DNA from: Paenibacillus_AB sp036577625
GTDB lineage: Bacteria > Bacillota > Bacilli > Paenibacillales > NBRC-103111
Assembly: GCF_036577625.1 (NCBI RefSeq)
Contig: NZ_JARBDC010000075.1
Location: 186,001 to 250,000, forward strand
Direction of reading: 5' to 3'
DNA length: 64,000 nt
Made by a program: the position numbers and the translations under genes. Positions 18,709-26,930 of the stretch are shown piece after piece. Position 1 is the stretch's first letter. Each line of letters begins with the position of its first letter. A model generated the notes under the pieces. The model did no database searches and was not told the DNA's origin. It was given only the letters and a program-made list of their open reading frames with translations.

Positions 18709-18960
18709 TTTCCGAAGCCGGCTGTTTTCGGCTCATTCTCGAAATACGTCGATAGACCTTTCTTACCGGGCTCTTCATCGAACGAAAACCGCTGCGCAGA
18801 GGCGATTTCGATCGAATTCGGAGGAAAGAAGAGTACCATGCGGCACCCGAACGGTTTGCGGGTTGTAGAGGGACGCCTCCCCCCAACGTTTCGGTCCGGC
18901 GAAACCGATGTGGTATACTGGAGACAATCTATTATTTTCACGCGCAGAGGTGTCGACAAG

Positions 18961-20346
18961 GTGAAGACGGTCGTTGTTATCGGCGGGGGCATTACCGGCT
19001 TAAGCGCCGCGTACTACTTGAGCAATCGGATCAAGGCCGGCCGGGTGCGGGCGAACGTGACGCTGATCGAAGCCGAGGATCGTTTGGGCGGCAAAATCAA
19101 CACGTTTCGCGACGGCGAATTTATTATGGAAACGGGCGCGGACTCCATCGTCACCCGCAAGACGAACGTGGCGCCGTTAATCGAGGAGCTTGGGCTGCAG
19201 GACGACGTCGTTTACAACGCGACCGGCCGGTCGTTCATCCATATCGACGGAGAACTGAAGCGGATTCCGGACGACGCGGTTTTCGGCATCCCGGCCAGCA
19301 TCGAATCGCTCGCGAAAAGCGAGCTCATATCCGCAGAGGGCAAGGTCGAGGCGCTCAAAGACTTTTATACGACGAACGAAACGTTTACGAAGACCGATTC
19401 GATCGGGCTGTTCCTGGAGCATTTTCTCGGCAAGGAAATCGTCGAGCGGCAAATCGCGCCGGTGCTGTCCGGCGTTTATTCCGGCAAGCTTCAAGACTTG
19501 ACGATCGCCTCCACGCTTCCTTATTTGCTCGATTATAAAAACGAATACGGCAGCATTATCCGGGGCTTGTCCGAAAACAGGCAAACATTCAAGGGGACGG
19601 GCGGCAGCAAGTTTTTATCGTTCAAAAACGGGCTCTCGTCGCTCGTCGACAAGATGGAGGAGGCGCTCGCAGGCGTGGACGTCGTCAAGGGCGTTCGGGT
19701 CGGCGCGATCGAAAAGCGGGACGGACGTTACCGGATAGCGCTCGCGAACGGTTCCGGCATGGAGGCGGATTTCGTCGTCCTGAGCACCCCGCATTCGGTC
19801 TCGCAGGCGCTGCTCCGTTCCGAGGAGCTGAGCGAGGACTTCCGTCGGTTGAAGGACAGCTCCCTGATCAGCGTATATGTCGGATTCGACGTGCCGGACG
19901 ACGTGCTGCCGGAGGACGGGACCGGCTTCATCGCCGCTTCGTCCGGCGGCCTGCGGTGCGACGCCTGCACGTGGACGAGCCGGAAATGGGAGCATACGTC
20001 CGCCGCCAAACGGCTGCTCGTCCGCTTGTTTTATAAAAGCACCAATCCCGTTTACGAGACGCTGCGCCGGTTGACGGAGGACGAGCTGCTGCAGGTGGCG
20101 CTCGGCGATATCGAAAGCAGCCTCGGCGTTGCCGCCGTACCGGTTGCGCATCGGGTGACGAAATGGCACGAATCGATGCCGACTTACCATATCGAGCATC
20201 ACGGCGTCGTCAAGTCGCTCGAGCAAAAAATCGAACGAAGCTACCCGGGCGTCATCCTGGCCGGATGCTCGTATTACGGCGTCGGCATTCCGGACTGCAT
20301 CGCGAACGGCGAGCGGGCGGCCGAGCGAATCGCCGATAAGCTGTAA
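18961..20346 (+). CDS. hemY: Protoporphyrinogen/coproporphyrinogen III oxidase
   Basis: 461 residues from the GTG at 18961, chosen by the AGAGGTG site upstream and because the product then begins exactly at the FAD motif MKTVVVIGGGITGLSAAYYL (Gly 8/10/13). The family's second FAD contacts appear at the C-terminus (GVILAGCSYYGVGIPDCIAN). In Gram-positive bacteria HemY oxidises coproporphyrinogen III to coproporphyrin III in the coproporphyrin-dependent haem pathway. No other haem genes (hemE, hemH) flank it here; the next gene is an unrelated kinase-like protein 52 bases downstream. Confidence 0.93.
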   Translation: MKTVVVIGGGITGLSAAYYLSNRIKAGRVRANVTLIEAEDRLGGKINTFRDGEFIMETGADSIVTRKTNVAPLIEELGLQDDVVYNATGRSFIHIDGELKRIPDDAVFGIPASIESLAKSELISAEGKVEALKDFYTTNETFTKTDSIGLFLEHFLGKEIVERQIAPVLSGVYSGKLQDLTIASTLPYLLDYKNEYGSIIRGLSENRQTFKGTGGSKFLSFKNGLSSLVDKMEEALAGVDVVKGVRVGAIEKRDGRYRIALANGSGMEADFVVLSTPHSVSQALLRSEELSEDFRRLKDSSLISVYVGFDVPDDVLPEDGTGFIAASSGGLRCDACTWTSRKWEHTSAAKRLLVRLFYKSTNPVYETLRRLTEDELLQVALGDIESSLGVAAVPVAHRVTKWHESMPTYHIEHHGVVKSLEQKIERSYPGVILAGCSYYGVGIPDCIANGERAAERIADKL

Positions 20347-20398
20347 GCCGCGCACGGGCGAAGTACGATTCCGATTTCATCGGGAAGCGGGGGAGTCT

Positions 20399-21289
20399 AT
20401 GGCATACGAAAGGTTTCGGCAGCTGCTGGGGGAACCGATATTGGAGGCGAAGGAGCTGGACCCGGGGTATTCCGGACATGCCAGCAGCGTCTGGCTCGTG
20501 AAAACGCCGACCCGGGAAGCGATCGTCCGCTCTTCGCGGCTGAAGGACGAACCCGACCGCGAATTTTGGGGAGGCTGCAGATGGCTGTTCGGCATCGATC
20601 CGAGGCGGATGATCTTTATGGAGCACTCGGCCGGGCTGCTGAACCGGATATCGGTCATTCCGGCGCCCCGGACGCTGTCGAAGGCGATCGTGCAGGGCAA
20701 AGAATATATCGTCGTCGAAAAAATGGAAGGCCGGCAATTGGCGCGGTTCGCCGATTTGACCGCCGACGCGCTGTACGAATTCGGGCGCTGGCTGGCGAAG
20801 GTCCACGGCCATCGCTACGAAACGTTCGGCAATTTGGCCGGCACCCGGGCGATCCATAAAAATGAGTTTCACCGGCATATGCTGTCGACGATGGAGCGCC
20901 TCGTTTCAAACGAGCACGGCGACCGCCCCGAGATGAAGGACGAGCTGGCGCGAATCTCGGCGCTGACGGCGGGGCTGCCGCATCCGGACGGATGCGCGCC
21001 CGTCCTGGTCGATATGGACCCTTCGCAATTTCTCGCGAGCGGCGGCCGGATTACGGCGATCGTCGATACGGAAGCCTACGTGATCGCCCCGCCCGAGCTG
21101 GACTTCGTCGGACTCGAATACGTGCTGGACGCCGCCGCGGCCAAGCCTTTCGCGGAAGGCTACGCGTCGCTGCGAGCCATACCGGATTTGTCGCAAGTCA
21201 GAGCGCCGTACCGGTTTCTGTATTTGCTGCTGGGCGTGCACGGCTCGGCCGAATTGCACGAATGGAACGCGCGGCCGCCTCTCTTTTAA
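20399..21289 (+). CDS. Aminoglycoside phosphotransferase-like kinase-fold protein
   Basis: 296 residues, start supported by GGGGGAG three bases upstream. The fold order of APH/choline kinases is visible: an N-lobe with AIVRSSRLKDE, a hinge-like YIVVEKMEG, LGR-type helix (FGRWLAKVHGHRY), a catalytic-loop equivalent VLVDMDPSQF, and a metal-binding IVDTEAY with LDFVGLEY. Compared with the usual HxDxxxxN loop, the Asp is kept but His and Asn are replaced by Leu and Gln, so it may be weakly active or have a different substrate. It lies 52 bases after hemY, possibly co-transcribed. Confidence 0.7.
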   Translation: MAYERFRQLLGEPILEAKELDPGYSGHASSVWLVKTPTREAIVRSSRLKDEPDREFWGGCRWLFGIDPRRMIFMEHSAGLLNRISVIPAPRTLSKAIVQGKEYIVVEKMEGRQLARFADLTADALYEFGRWLAKVHGHRYETFGNLAGTRAIHKNEFHRHMLSTMERLVSNEHGDRPEMKDELARISALTAGLPHPDGCAPVLVDMDPSQFLASGGRITAIVDTEAYVIAPPELDFVGLEYVLDAAAAKPFAEGYASLRAIPDLSQVRAPYRFLYLLLGVHGSAELHEWNARPPLF

Positions 21290-21338
21290 GCCGGAGCAGC
21301 GGTCGAGCGGAGGAAGTCGGCGGGCGCAATAGAGGGGC

Positions 21339-21374
21339 AAAAAAAGAAGCGCAACCGCTTATCTGCTGTTGCGC
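21339..21374 (-). terminator. Terminator overlapping the sinR stop
   Basis: On the minus strand GCGCAAC and GTTGCGC (21368-21374 and 21349-21355 on the plus strand) form a seven-base-pair stem followed by TTCTTTTTTT. The sinR stop codon lies in the loop. Confidence 0.8.
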
Positions 21375-21679
21375 CATTTATTGAATTCCAAAAATTCGAG
21401 AAACTGCTCTTTGCTGATTCCGGAATCCATCGCTTCCCGAATCAGCGCGATCCACTCGGCGTCCAGCTCCCGCGCCGCGTTTTTTTTATCGTTCAAAAAA
21501 TCTTCGACCGGTATTTCCAAAACGGCACAAATTTTTTCCAACAGATGGATCGACGGGTTTTTCTGGATGTCACGCTCGATCGAACTCAAGTACGACTTGG
21601 CGACACCGGCCTTTTCGGCCAATTCGCTGAGCGATAGCCCTTTTCCGAGACGGAGTTCTTTCACGCGTTTGCCAATCAT
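21359..21679 (-). CDS. sinR: SinR-like XRE-family repressor
   Basis: 106 residues, close to the 111 of Bacillus subtilis SinR. The N-terminal helix-turn-helix (MIGKRVKELRLGKGLSLSEL, then AEKAGVAKSYLSSIERD) agrees with SinR almost residue for residue. The C-terminus has the SinR/SinI dimerisation helices (LDAEWIALIREAMDSGISKE, FLEFLEFNKWRN). SinR is the master repressor of biofilm matrix genes and is antagonised by SinI. Here a SinI-like gene precedes it on the same strand and a good sigma-A promoter stands between them. I see no local targets. Confidence 0.93.
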   Translation of the reverse strand: MIGKRVKELRLGKGLSLSELAEKAGVAKSYLSSIERDIQKNPSIHLLEKICAVLEIPVEDFLNDKKNAARELDAEWIALIREAMDSGISKEQFLEFLEFNKWRNSR

Positions 21680-21726
21680 GCGATTACCCCTTTGAATTGA
21701 ACGTGCATTCCTCTTTCTTTAGTTTC

Positions 21727-21755
21727 ATTATATGAAAAACGCGTATCTACGTCCA
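21727..21755 (-). promoter_or_regulatory. Sigma-A promoter for sinR
   Basis: On the minus strand TGGACG (21750-21755), a 17-base spacer and a perfect TATAAT (21727-21732) lie about 48 bases before the sinR start. It would let sinR be expressed independently of sinI. Confidence 0.75.
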
Positions 21756-21820
21756 CTCAAAGAAGGAGACGGCAGAGCGGCGAGAAGCCGTTAAGCGCTT
21801 TCATAACAATCGAACCGCAA

Positions 21821-21842
21821 AAGCCCGTTAATTCTCGGGCTT
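21821..21842 (-). terminator. Hairpin at the end of sinI
   Basis: AAGCCCG and CGGGCTT (21836-21842 and 21821-21827) form a seven-base-pair stem with the sinI stop codon in the loop, followed on the minus strand by TTTGCGG. It could reduce read-through from sinI into sinR. Confidence 0.6.
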
Positions 21843-21983
21843 CTTTTCTCTCGGCGAACTTTGCCACAAAAACTGTCGTATCTCTTCAACGGTTATGCCG
21901 ATTTGTTTGGCGGCCATCATGAGATGAATCCAATTCGGGTCCAGCTTCTTCGTTTCGTACTGATAGTGGCGCAAGCCTTGCAT
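21828..21983 (-). CDS. sinI: SinI-like anti-repressor
   Basis: 51 residues from the ATG at 21981-21983, which has GGGGGAG seven bases upstream; a longer frame from 22043 lacks a site. The core KKLDPNWIHLMMAAKQIGIT and then VEEIRQFLW matches the SinI pattern LDxxWxxLMxxAKxxxIxxEEIRxFL, the helical hairpin that binds SinR's C-terminal helices and disrupts its DNA-binding tetramer. It is encoded just upstream of sinR in the same direction, as in B. subtilis. Short genes of this kind are easily missed by annotation pipelines. Confidence 0.85.
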   Translation of the reverse strand: MQGLRHYQYETKKLDPNWIHLMMAAKQIGITVEEIRQFLWQSSPREKKPEN

Positions 21984-22100
21984 GTTCGAACTCCCCCAAT
22001 AGCTTCGGTGGTTGTCGCTTGAATGCAAGTGACGTCGTATCATAGTATTCGCGCTTGTCCTCCGTTTTGAGGGGGGCAGGAATTTTTTGGCAAAACGAAG

Positions 22101-22132
22101 CGCAAGCCATAATCGATCGATTACGGCTTGCG
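22101..22132. terminator. Perfect-arm hairpin downstream of the small conserved protein
   Basis: CGCAAGCC (22101-22108) pairs with GGCTTGCG (22125-22132), and the inner bases TAATCGATCGATTA also pair. On the minus strand it is followed by CTTCGTTTTG, so it probably ends the gene at 22147. Confidence 0.6.
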
Positions 22133-22146
22133 GGCGGCGGCGAACG

Positions 22147-22473
22147 TCAGCCGCCGAACGCGTCCCGAAACGCTTTCGAAAGCTCGGCGCGATCGACGTT
22201 CCACAGCTGCGCGATGTCCGCGCTGACGTTTTCGTCCCACCAATCGGACAGCAGCTTCCGGTTGCTGCTGTTTTCCGCGATATACGGCAAATTCAGGACC
22301 ACTTTTTTCAAATACAGCTCCTCGGCTTCGGCCAGCTGGGCAGGGGGAATCCATACTTTCAGCCGTTTGACCGTCCGGTACAGCTCTTTGTTGCAAGCCC
22401 GGCGTATTTTCCGAAGCGTCGGCAAATTTTGGTTATGCTTCTCGCTGTGCTTTTCGCCCGCAGGTTTGATCAT
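22147..22473 (-). CDS. Small conserved-type basic protein, function unknown
   Basis: 108 residues, rich in helix-forming and charged residues: LPTLRKIRRACNKELYRTVK, LYLKKVVLNLPYIAENS and LLSDWWDENVSADIAQLW. There is no signal peptide, membrane segment or Cys motif. I have the impression that proteins of this pattern occur in other Paenibacillaceae under the uninformative label dehydrogenase, but nothing in the sequence supports an enzyme. It is monocistronic, ended by the hairpin at 22101. Confidence 0.65.
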   Translation of the reverse strand: MIKPAGEKHSEKHNQNLPTLRKIRRACNKELYRTVKRLKVWIPPAQLAEAEELYLKKVVLNLPYIAENSSNRKLLSDWWDENVSADIAQLWNVDRAELSKAFRDAFGG

Positions 22474-22544
22474 GCGCCAACCATCGCTCCTCTCTGCTGT
22501 TACTTTATGCAGAGAGAGGCCGCTAGGCTACTGCGGCCGTCCGC

Positions 22545-23033
22545 TCAATCCACGACGATATAGCCGATCATCGGGCCGCCGTGCGCGAAGTCGGGATGGG
22601 TGAGGCAAATGATCCGGTAAATGCCCGGTTTGTCCGCCTTGAACGAAACGATCGTTTCTTCGCCCTTCTTCACCTCGCCGCGGATGCCAAGCCCTTCGAT
22701 GATGAACGGATGGCTCGCTCCGTTCACGCCGGTAATGCTCAGCCTCACCTTCTCGCCTTTGCGAACGACGACCGTTCCGGGATCCCAGCGGTAGGCTTCG
22801 ATTTCTTTGCCGTTTTCCAGCGTCGACTTGAATTCGCCGGTCACCATATGTACGGTGCGTTCTCCGGCGGGCGTACCGGAAACGAAAGCCGTCCGCTCCT
22901 GCCGGACGTACAGCAAGTAGGCCGCCGCCAGAAGCGCGATGCCGGCGGCGAGCAGCAGCTTCCTTCTGCCGAAGACGAATATGCGGACGGCTCCGCGCTT
23001 GTCCGGCTTGCGGCGCATCGGGTCGTACCCCAT
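22545..23033 (-). CDS. Membrane-anchored cupredoxin-domain protein
   Basis: 162 residues. One membrane anchor (about 24-43, LLLAAGIALLAAAYLLYV) follows a basic N-terminus, so the cupredoxin domain (55-162) should face outside. Type-1 copper ligands fit His 108 (ASHPF), Cys 143 (IICLTH), His 146 and Met 155 (GGPMIGY), the order found in blue copper and nitrous-oxide-reductase-like domains. It may carry electrons or store/deliver copper. Start supported by GGAGGAGGG upstream. The HPP gene follows upstream on the same strand. Confidence 0.85.
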   Translation of the reverse strand: MGYDPMRRKPDKRGAVRIFVFGRRKLLLAAGIALLAAAYLLYVRQERTAFVSGTPAGERTVHMVTGEFKSTLENGKEIEAYRWDPGTVVVRKGEKVRLSITGVNGASHPFIIEGLGIRGEVKKGEETIVSFKADKPGIYRIICLTHPDFAHGGPMIGYIVVD

Positions 23034-23159
23034 CGGTGTCCCTCCTCCTCTTCCCGGGAGACTTCCGGACCCGGTCCGGCAAGCCTCGCGGCGCTATTCC
23101 TCCTTATTAGCGTATGAGAAGGCTTGTTTCGTCATGACAGAAGCGCGGGAGCCCCGCGC

Positions 23160-23627
23160 TTACAGCCATCGCCTCGGATAAGGCGTTCGGGACAAACGGT
23201 GATACGCCCAGGCGACCGTTACGACGAACAGCGAGCCGAGCAGGACGGGGGAAAGCAAGAACGGCCACCCGGCTCCGGACAGCATGACGACGAGCGGGTC
23301 GGCCCCCGCGGGCGGATGGACCGTTTTCGTCCACTGCATGACGGCGATGGCGAGACCGACGGCAAGCGCCATGCTCCAGGGCTCGCTCCCGGCCAGCTGC
23401 TGCACGGCCAGGCCGATCAGCGCGCTGAGGACGTGGCCTCCGACGATATTGCGCGGCTGGGCGAGCGGACTGTCGGGCAGGGCGAAGGCGAGCACGCACG
23501 TGGCGCCGAAGGGGGCGATCAGGAGCGGCAGACGGGCGGCGTCGCCGACGGCGAGCGCGAGCCAGACGGCGAGAAAGCCGCCCAGTCCGGGCAAGGCGAG
23601 GCGAACCATTCGTTGAACAGAAGGCAT
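23160..23627 (-). CDS. HPP-family integral membrane protein
   Basis: 155 residues from the third of three consecutive ATGs (23625-23627), which is seven bases from GGAGG. Four membrane segments are visible. The family signature sits in the middle: MQWTKTVHPPAGADPLVVML, with the HPP triplet that names the family. HPP proteins have been linked to nitrite transport in chloroplasts and cyanobacteria; the role in Bacillota is unsettled. It is divergent from a LysR gene, its likely regulator. Confidence 0.88.
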   Translation of the reverse strand: MPSVQRMVRLALPGLGGFLAVWLALAVGDAARLPLLIAPFGATCVLAFALPDSPLAQPRNIVGGHVLSALIGLAVQQLAGSEPWSMALAVGLAIAVMQWTKTVHPPAGADPLVVMLSGAGWPFLLSPVLLGSLFVVTVAWAYHRLSRTPYPRRWL

Positions 23628-23692
23628 CATCATTCCTCCGGGTCGATCAGTATCGGCTGTTGTCAATCCGTACGGTCGATGATACCATAATG

Positions 23693-23724
23693 CTATCGAT
23701 TTGAGATGCGAATGATTTCGATAG
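23693..23724. promoter_or_regulatory. Probable LysR operator between HPP and LysR genes
   Basis: CTATCGA (23693-23699) and TCGATAG (23718-23724) form an inverted repeat enclosing 18 bases. Inverted repeats of this kind between a LysR gene and its divergent neighbour are usual regulator-binding sites. Confidence 0.55.
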
Positions 23725-23775
23725 GATGTATTCGAAATTGAAATGACAGAACGCGTTGACGAGGGGGAGAGCCGG

Positions 23776-24669
23776 TTGATCGAACAGCTCGAAGGCCGTT
23801 TTTTCAAAACGTTTCTGGCGGTGTTTCGCGAAAAAAGCTTCAGCCGGGCCGCCGACAAGCTCGGCTACGTGCAATCGACGGTGACGGCGCACATCCGGTC
23901 GCTCGAGCAGGCATGCGGCAAAAAGCTGTTCGACCGGCTGGCGCGCGGCGTGGAGCCGACGGAGGCGGGAGTCGAGATGGCGAAATTCGCCCGCCAGTTC
24001 GCCAGCCTGAGCGACTCGCTCGAGGAGGCGATGAGCCGGATCGAGACTCCGCGCGGCACGGTCCGGCTGCAGGCGCTCGAGTCGTTTTGCGTGACGCGTC
24101 TGCCGCGGTTTTTCGGCTCCTTTTTCGCCGCTTATCCGGACATCCGGCTTCATCTGGAGACGGGCTTTTACCGCGAGGTGGTCGAAAGCGTGTCGAACGG
24201 CCGGGTCGATCTCGGCATCGTGTCGCAGCGCCCGCAGCAGAGCGATCTCGATTTTTTCCCGCTGCGGGAAGAGAAGCTGATCGTCGTCGCGTCGCCGGAG
24301 ATCGGGCGCATCCACGAGAGAGAAGGATGGGAAGGGCTGCGGGGCGTGCGGGTCGTCGGCTTCGGCAGCAGGTGCGTGTACCAGACGTACGCGAGCGAGC
24401 TTTTGTCGGCGCACGGACTGGGAGACGGCGACGCGCTGGAATTCGCCAGCCTCGAGATGATCAAGCAAACGGTGCGGAGCGGTCTCGGCGTCGCGCTGCT
24501 GCCCGAAGTCGGCGTCGAGGCGGAAATTCGCGCCGGCGAGCTGTGCGCGCTCCGGGCGGAGCCGGTGCCGCTGACGCACGGCCTCGTCGCGCGGGGCGGA
24601 CGGGAGCTGAACGCGGCGCCCAAACGGCTGAAGCAGTCGCTCCTCGATTTTTTCGCGGCCGGAGGGTAA
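23776..24669 (+). CDS. LysR-family transcriptional regulator
   Basis: 297 residues from TTG 23776, which has GAGGGGGAG six bases upstream; ATG 23743 gives 308 residues but lacks a site. The winged helix-turn-helix occupies the first 60 residues (FLAVFREKSFSRAADKLGYV and then QSTVTAHIRSLEQ). The remainder is the periplasmic-binding-like effector domain (VRLQALESFCVTRLP, LDFFPLREEKLIVVASPE). The adjacent divergent HPP membrane protein is the likely target. Confidence 0.92.
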   Translation: MIEQLEGRFFKTFLAVFREKSFSRAADKLGYVQSTVTAHIRSLEQACGKKLFDRLARGVEPTEAGVEMAKFARQFASLSDSLEEAMSRIETPRGTVRLQALESFCVTRLPRFFGSFFAAYPDIRLHLETGFYREVVESVSNGRVDLGIVSQRPQQSDLDFFPLREEKLIVVASPEIGRIHEREGWEGLRGVRVVGFGSRCVYQTYASELLSAHGLGDGDALEFASLEMIKQTVRSGLGVALLPEVGVEAEIRAGELCALRAEPVPLTHGLVARGGRELNAAPKRLKQSLLDFFAAGG

Positions 24670-24848
24670 GGCGTTCGGCCGTTTGCCGGCACGGGAAGAG
24701 GGAGTCGCGGGGACGGAGCCCGGCCTAGGGTCCGGGTGCGCGATTAGCGGCCATATGATAGAATAGGGGGCGAGCGGACAGGCCGGCGGCGCGGGACAGC
24801 TTCGTTCGCCGCGGCGGCGCTCCATCATACGAGGAAAGTTGGGTACGG

Positions 24849-25469
24849 ATGAGCGAATGGCTTCACGGTTTGATCGATACGGCGACCGCGTGGTTGACCG
24901 ACCTTGGCTATTGGGGCATTATGATCGGCCTTATGATCGAAATTATTCCTAGCGAAATCGTGCTCGCCTTCGGCGGCTATTTGGTGTCTCTCGGCGAAAT
25001 CAATTACTGGCTGGCGGTGCTGTTCGGCACGATCGGCGGCGTCATCGCGCAAATATTCGTCTACTGGATCGGCCGGTACGGCGGCAGACCGGTGCTGGAG
25101 AAATTCGGCAAATACATTTTGATCAACAAGCACCATATCGACGTGGCGGAGCAATGGTTCAACAAATACGGGACGGGCGTCATTTTCACGGCGCGGTTCA
25201 TTCCCGTCGTCCGCCATGCGATTTCGGTGCCGGCCGGCATGGCCCGCATGCCGCTGTCGAGGTTTACGCTGCTGACGACGCTGGCGGTCATTCCGTGGTC
25301 GATGCTGTTCGTTTATTTGGGCATGACGCTCGGCGACAATTGGCAAAATATCGACGAGACTGCCTCGCAATATATGACCGAGCTGATGTGGGGCGCTGTC
25401 GGGCTGACGGTGTTGTACGCCGGCTACCTGATTTACAAACGGTCGAAACGGAAAAAGGGCGGCCGCTGA
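24849..25469 (+). CDS. DedA-family membrane protein
   Basis: 206 residues, complete. The pattern repeats that at the left edge of the window: IEIIPSEIVLAFGGYLVSLG in the first re-entrant region and FTARFIPVVRHAISVPAGMA in the second, with the conserved Arg residues of the DedA fold, then two further membrane segments and a very basic tail (KRSKRKKGGR). It probably flips undecaprenyl phosphate or phospholipids across the membrane. It stands alone with no evident partners. Confidence 0.92.
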   Translation: MSEWLHGLIDTATAWLTDLGYWGIMIGLMIEIIPSEIVLAFGGYLVSLGEINYWLAVLFGTIGGVIAQIFVYWIGRYGGRPVLEKFGKYILINKHHIDVAEQWFNKYGTGVIFTARFIPVVRHAISVPAGMARMPLSRFTLLTTLAVIPWSMLFVYLGMTLGDNWQNIDETASQYMTELMWGAVGLTVLYAGYLIYKRSKRKKGGR

Positions 25470-25638
25470 ACGGCGGCGCAAGGCGCAGCCGACGAAGCCG
25501 CGGACGGAGATCCGGGAGCTCCGCTTCGGCGGCTTTTTTTTCGGGACGAAACGGCCGGCGCCGTATTTTCGTCGAATGGACACGGGTCCGTCTTTTAGCT
25601 AATATAGAGGCATCCATACATACGAGGGAGGAATGGCG

Positions 25639-26205
25639 ATGAGCAAAAACGTGGCCGACAAGCTGGGCAAAGGGTTGACGCCGCAGCAGTTTATCGACGG
25701 CATGACGAAAAACCGGGAACAATTTCTCGACTGGTACAACCGCTTCGAATGGGGCTCGGACGGCGACCGCGACTTTTTCGAATCGCTCTCGAACCGCGAC
25801 GATTTGCGCTGTCTCATTATCGCCGCCGACTGGTGCGGCGACGTCGTCCGCAACGTGCCGGTCGTTTTCCGGCTGCTCGAAAACTCCGGCATTCCGGTGG
25901 AAGTGCTGATCATGGAGGAAAACCTGGACACGATGGACCAGTTTTTGACGATGGGCGGGCGCTCCATTCCGGTCGTCATTTTCGCCGATACGGGCGGCTT
26001 CGTGCTCGGGCAGTGGGGACCGCGTCCGCGGCACGTGCAGGAGCCGATGGTCCGATTCAAGCAGCAAAATCCGGACCGGAACGCGCCGGATTACGAAGAA
26101 AATTTGAAGGCGACTCGCGCCGAGATTAAAGCCCGCTACGGCGAAGGCACCGGCTACCATGCCTTGATTGCGCAGGAGCTGCGCGAGCTGCTTTCCACTT
26201 TTTGA
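25639..26205 (+). CDS. Thioredoxin-fold protein with a single active-site cysteine
   Basis: 188 residues from ATG 25639, seven bases from GGAGG; the ATG at 25633 is too close. The thioredoxin fold is visible around residues 50-120: LIIAADWCGDVVRNVPVVFR for the active-site helix and GGRSIPVVIFADTGG for the cis-proline loop. The usual CxxC is reduced to CGDV, so it cannot form the standard disulphide; the Cys is the only one in the protein. It may act as a bacilliredoxin-like thiol protein or a chaperone. It directly precedes the MBL gene (17 bases) and is likely co-transcribed. Confidence 0.85.
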   Translation: MSKNVADKLGKGLTPQQFIDGMTKNREQFLDWYNRFEWGSDGDRDFFESLSNRDDLRCLIIAADWCGDVVRNVPVVFRLLENSGIPVEVLIMEENLDTMDQFLTMGGRSIPVVIFADTGGFVLGQWGPRPRHVQEPMVRFKQQNPDRNAPDYEENLKATRAEIKARYGEGTGYHALIAQELRELLSTF

Positions 26206-26222
26206 ACGGACGGAGACTTGCG

Positions 26223-26846
26223 ATGCTGAATGTGGAAGCTTTCGAGCTCGGACCGCTGCAAACGAACGCCTACTTGCTGACGAACGCGGAGCGGACGAAA
26301 GGAATCGTCATCGATCCCGGCATGAATCCGAAGCCGCTGTTCAAGCGCATCGAAACGATGGACATCGAAGCGATCGTGCTCACCCATACGCATTTCGATC
26401 ATATCGGCGGCGTGGACGAGCTGCGCAAATGGAAAACGTGTCCCGTCTACGTGCACGACGCCGAAGCCGACTGGCTGACCGATCCGAAAAAGAACGGCTC
26501 CGCCCGATGGCCGGAGCTCGGCGGTCCGATCGTGACGGAACCGGCGGAATATGCGCTGGACGACGGACAGACGCTCGAGCTGCTCGGCGAGAAATTCCGG
26601 GTGTTTCATACGCCCGGCCATTCGCCCGGCAGCGTCAGCCTGCTGCTCGGCGACCGGCTGTTTTGCGGCGACGTGCTGTTCCGGCTGTCGGTAGGCCGGA
26701 CCGATTTGCCGGGAGGCAGCGAGCGCGAGCTGCTCGAGTCGATCCACGGCACGCTGTTCGAGCTGCCGGACGACGTGAAGGTGTACCCGGGTCACGGCAG
26801 GCCGACGACGATCGGGTACGAGAAGCAGTACAATCCTTACGTGTAA
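26223..26846 (+). CDS. MBL-fold metallo-hydrolase (glyoxalase II-like)
   Basis: 207 residues from ATG 26223 (GGACGGAG upstream). The metal-binding HxHxDH motif is THTHFDH, with His 55, His 57, Asp 59 and His 60. Further ligands are in HTPGHSPGS, CGDVLF and YPGHGRPTT, all in the expected order for the hydroxyacylglutathione-hydrolase group. A two-metal hydrolase of thioesters or related substrates is expected. It follows the thioredoxin-like gene closely. Confidence 0.93.
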   Translation: MLNVEAFELGPLQTNAYLLTNAERTKGIVIDPGMNPKPLFKRIETMDIEAIVLTHTHFDHIGGVDELRKWKTCPVYVHDAEADWLTDPKKNGSARWPELGGPIVTEPAEYALDDGQTLELLGEKFRVFHTPGHSPGSVSLLLGDRLFCGDVLFRLSVGRTDLPGGSERELLESIHGTLFELPDDVKVYPGHGRPTTIGYEKQYNPYV

Positions 26847-26852
26847 AAAACG

Positions 26853-26892
26853 GAAGCTTTGCGACGCCGGGAGGCGAAGCGAAGCTTCTTTG
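26853..26892. terminator. Bidirectional terminator between MBL and AraC genes
   Basis: GAAGCTT (26853-26859) pairs with AAGCTTC (26882-26888), with inner CGCC/GGCG pairing. AAAAAAC precedes it and TTTGCG follows, serving both strands. Confidence 0.65.
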
Positions 26893-26930
26893 CGTTGCTC
26901 GGGGCGTTGGCGCCGGCTCGAGCCGCCGGG

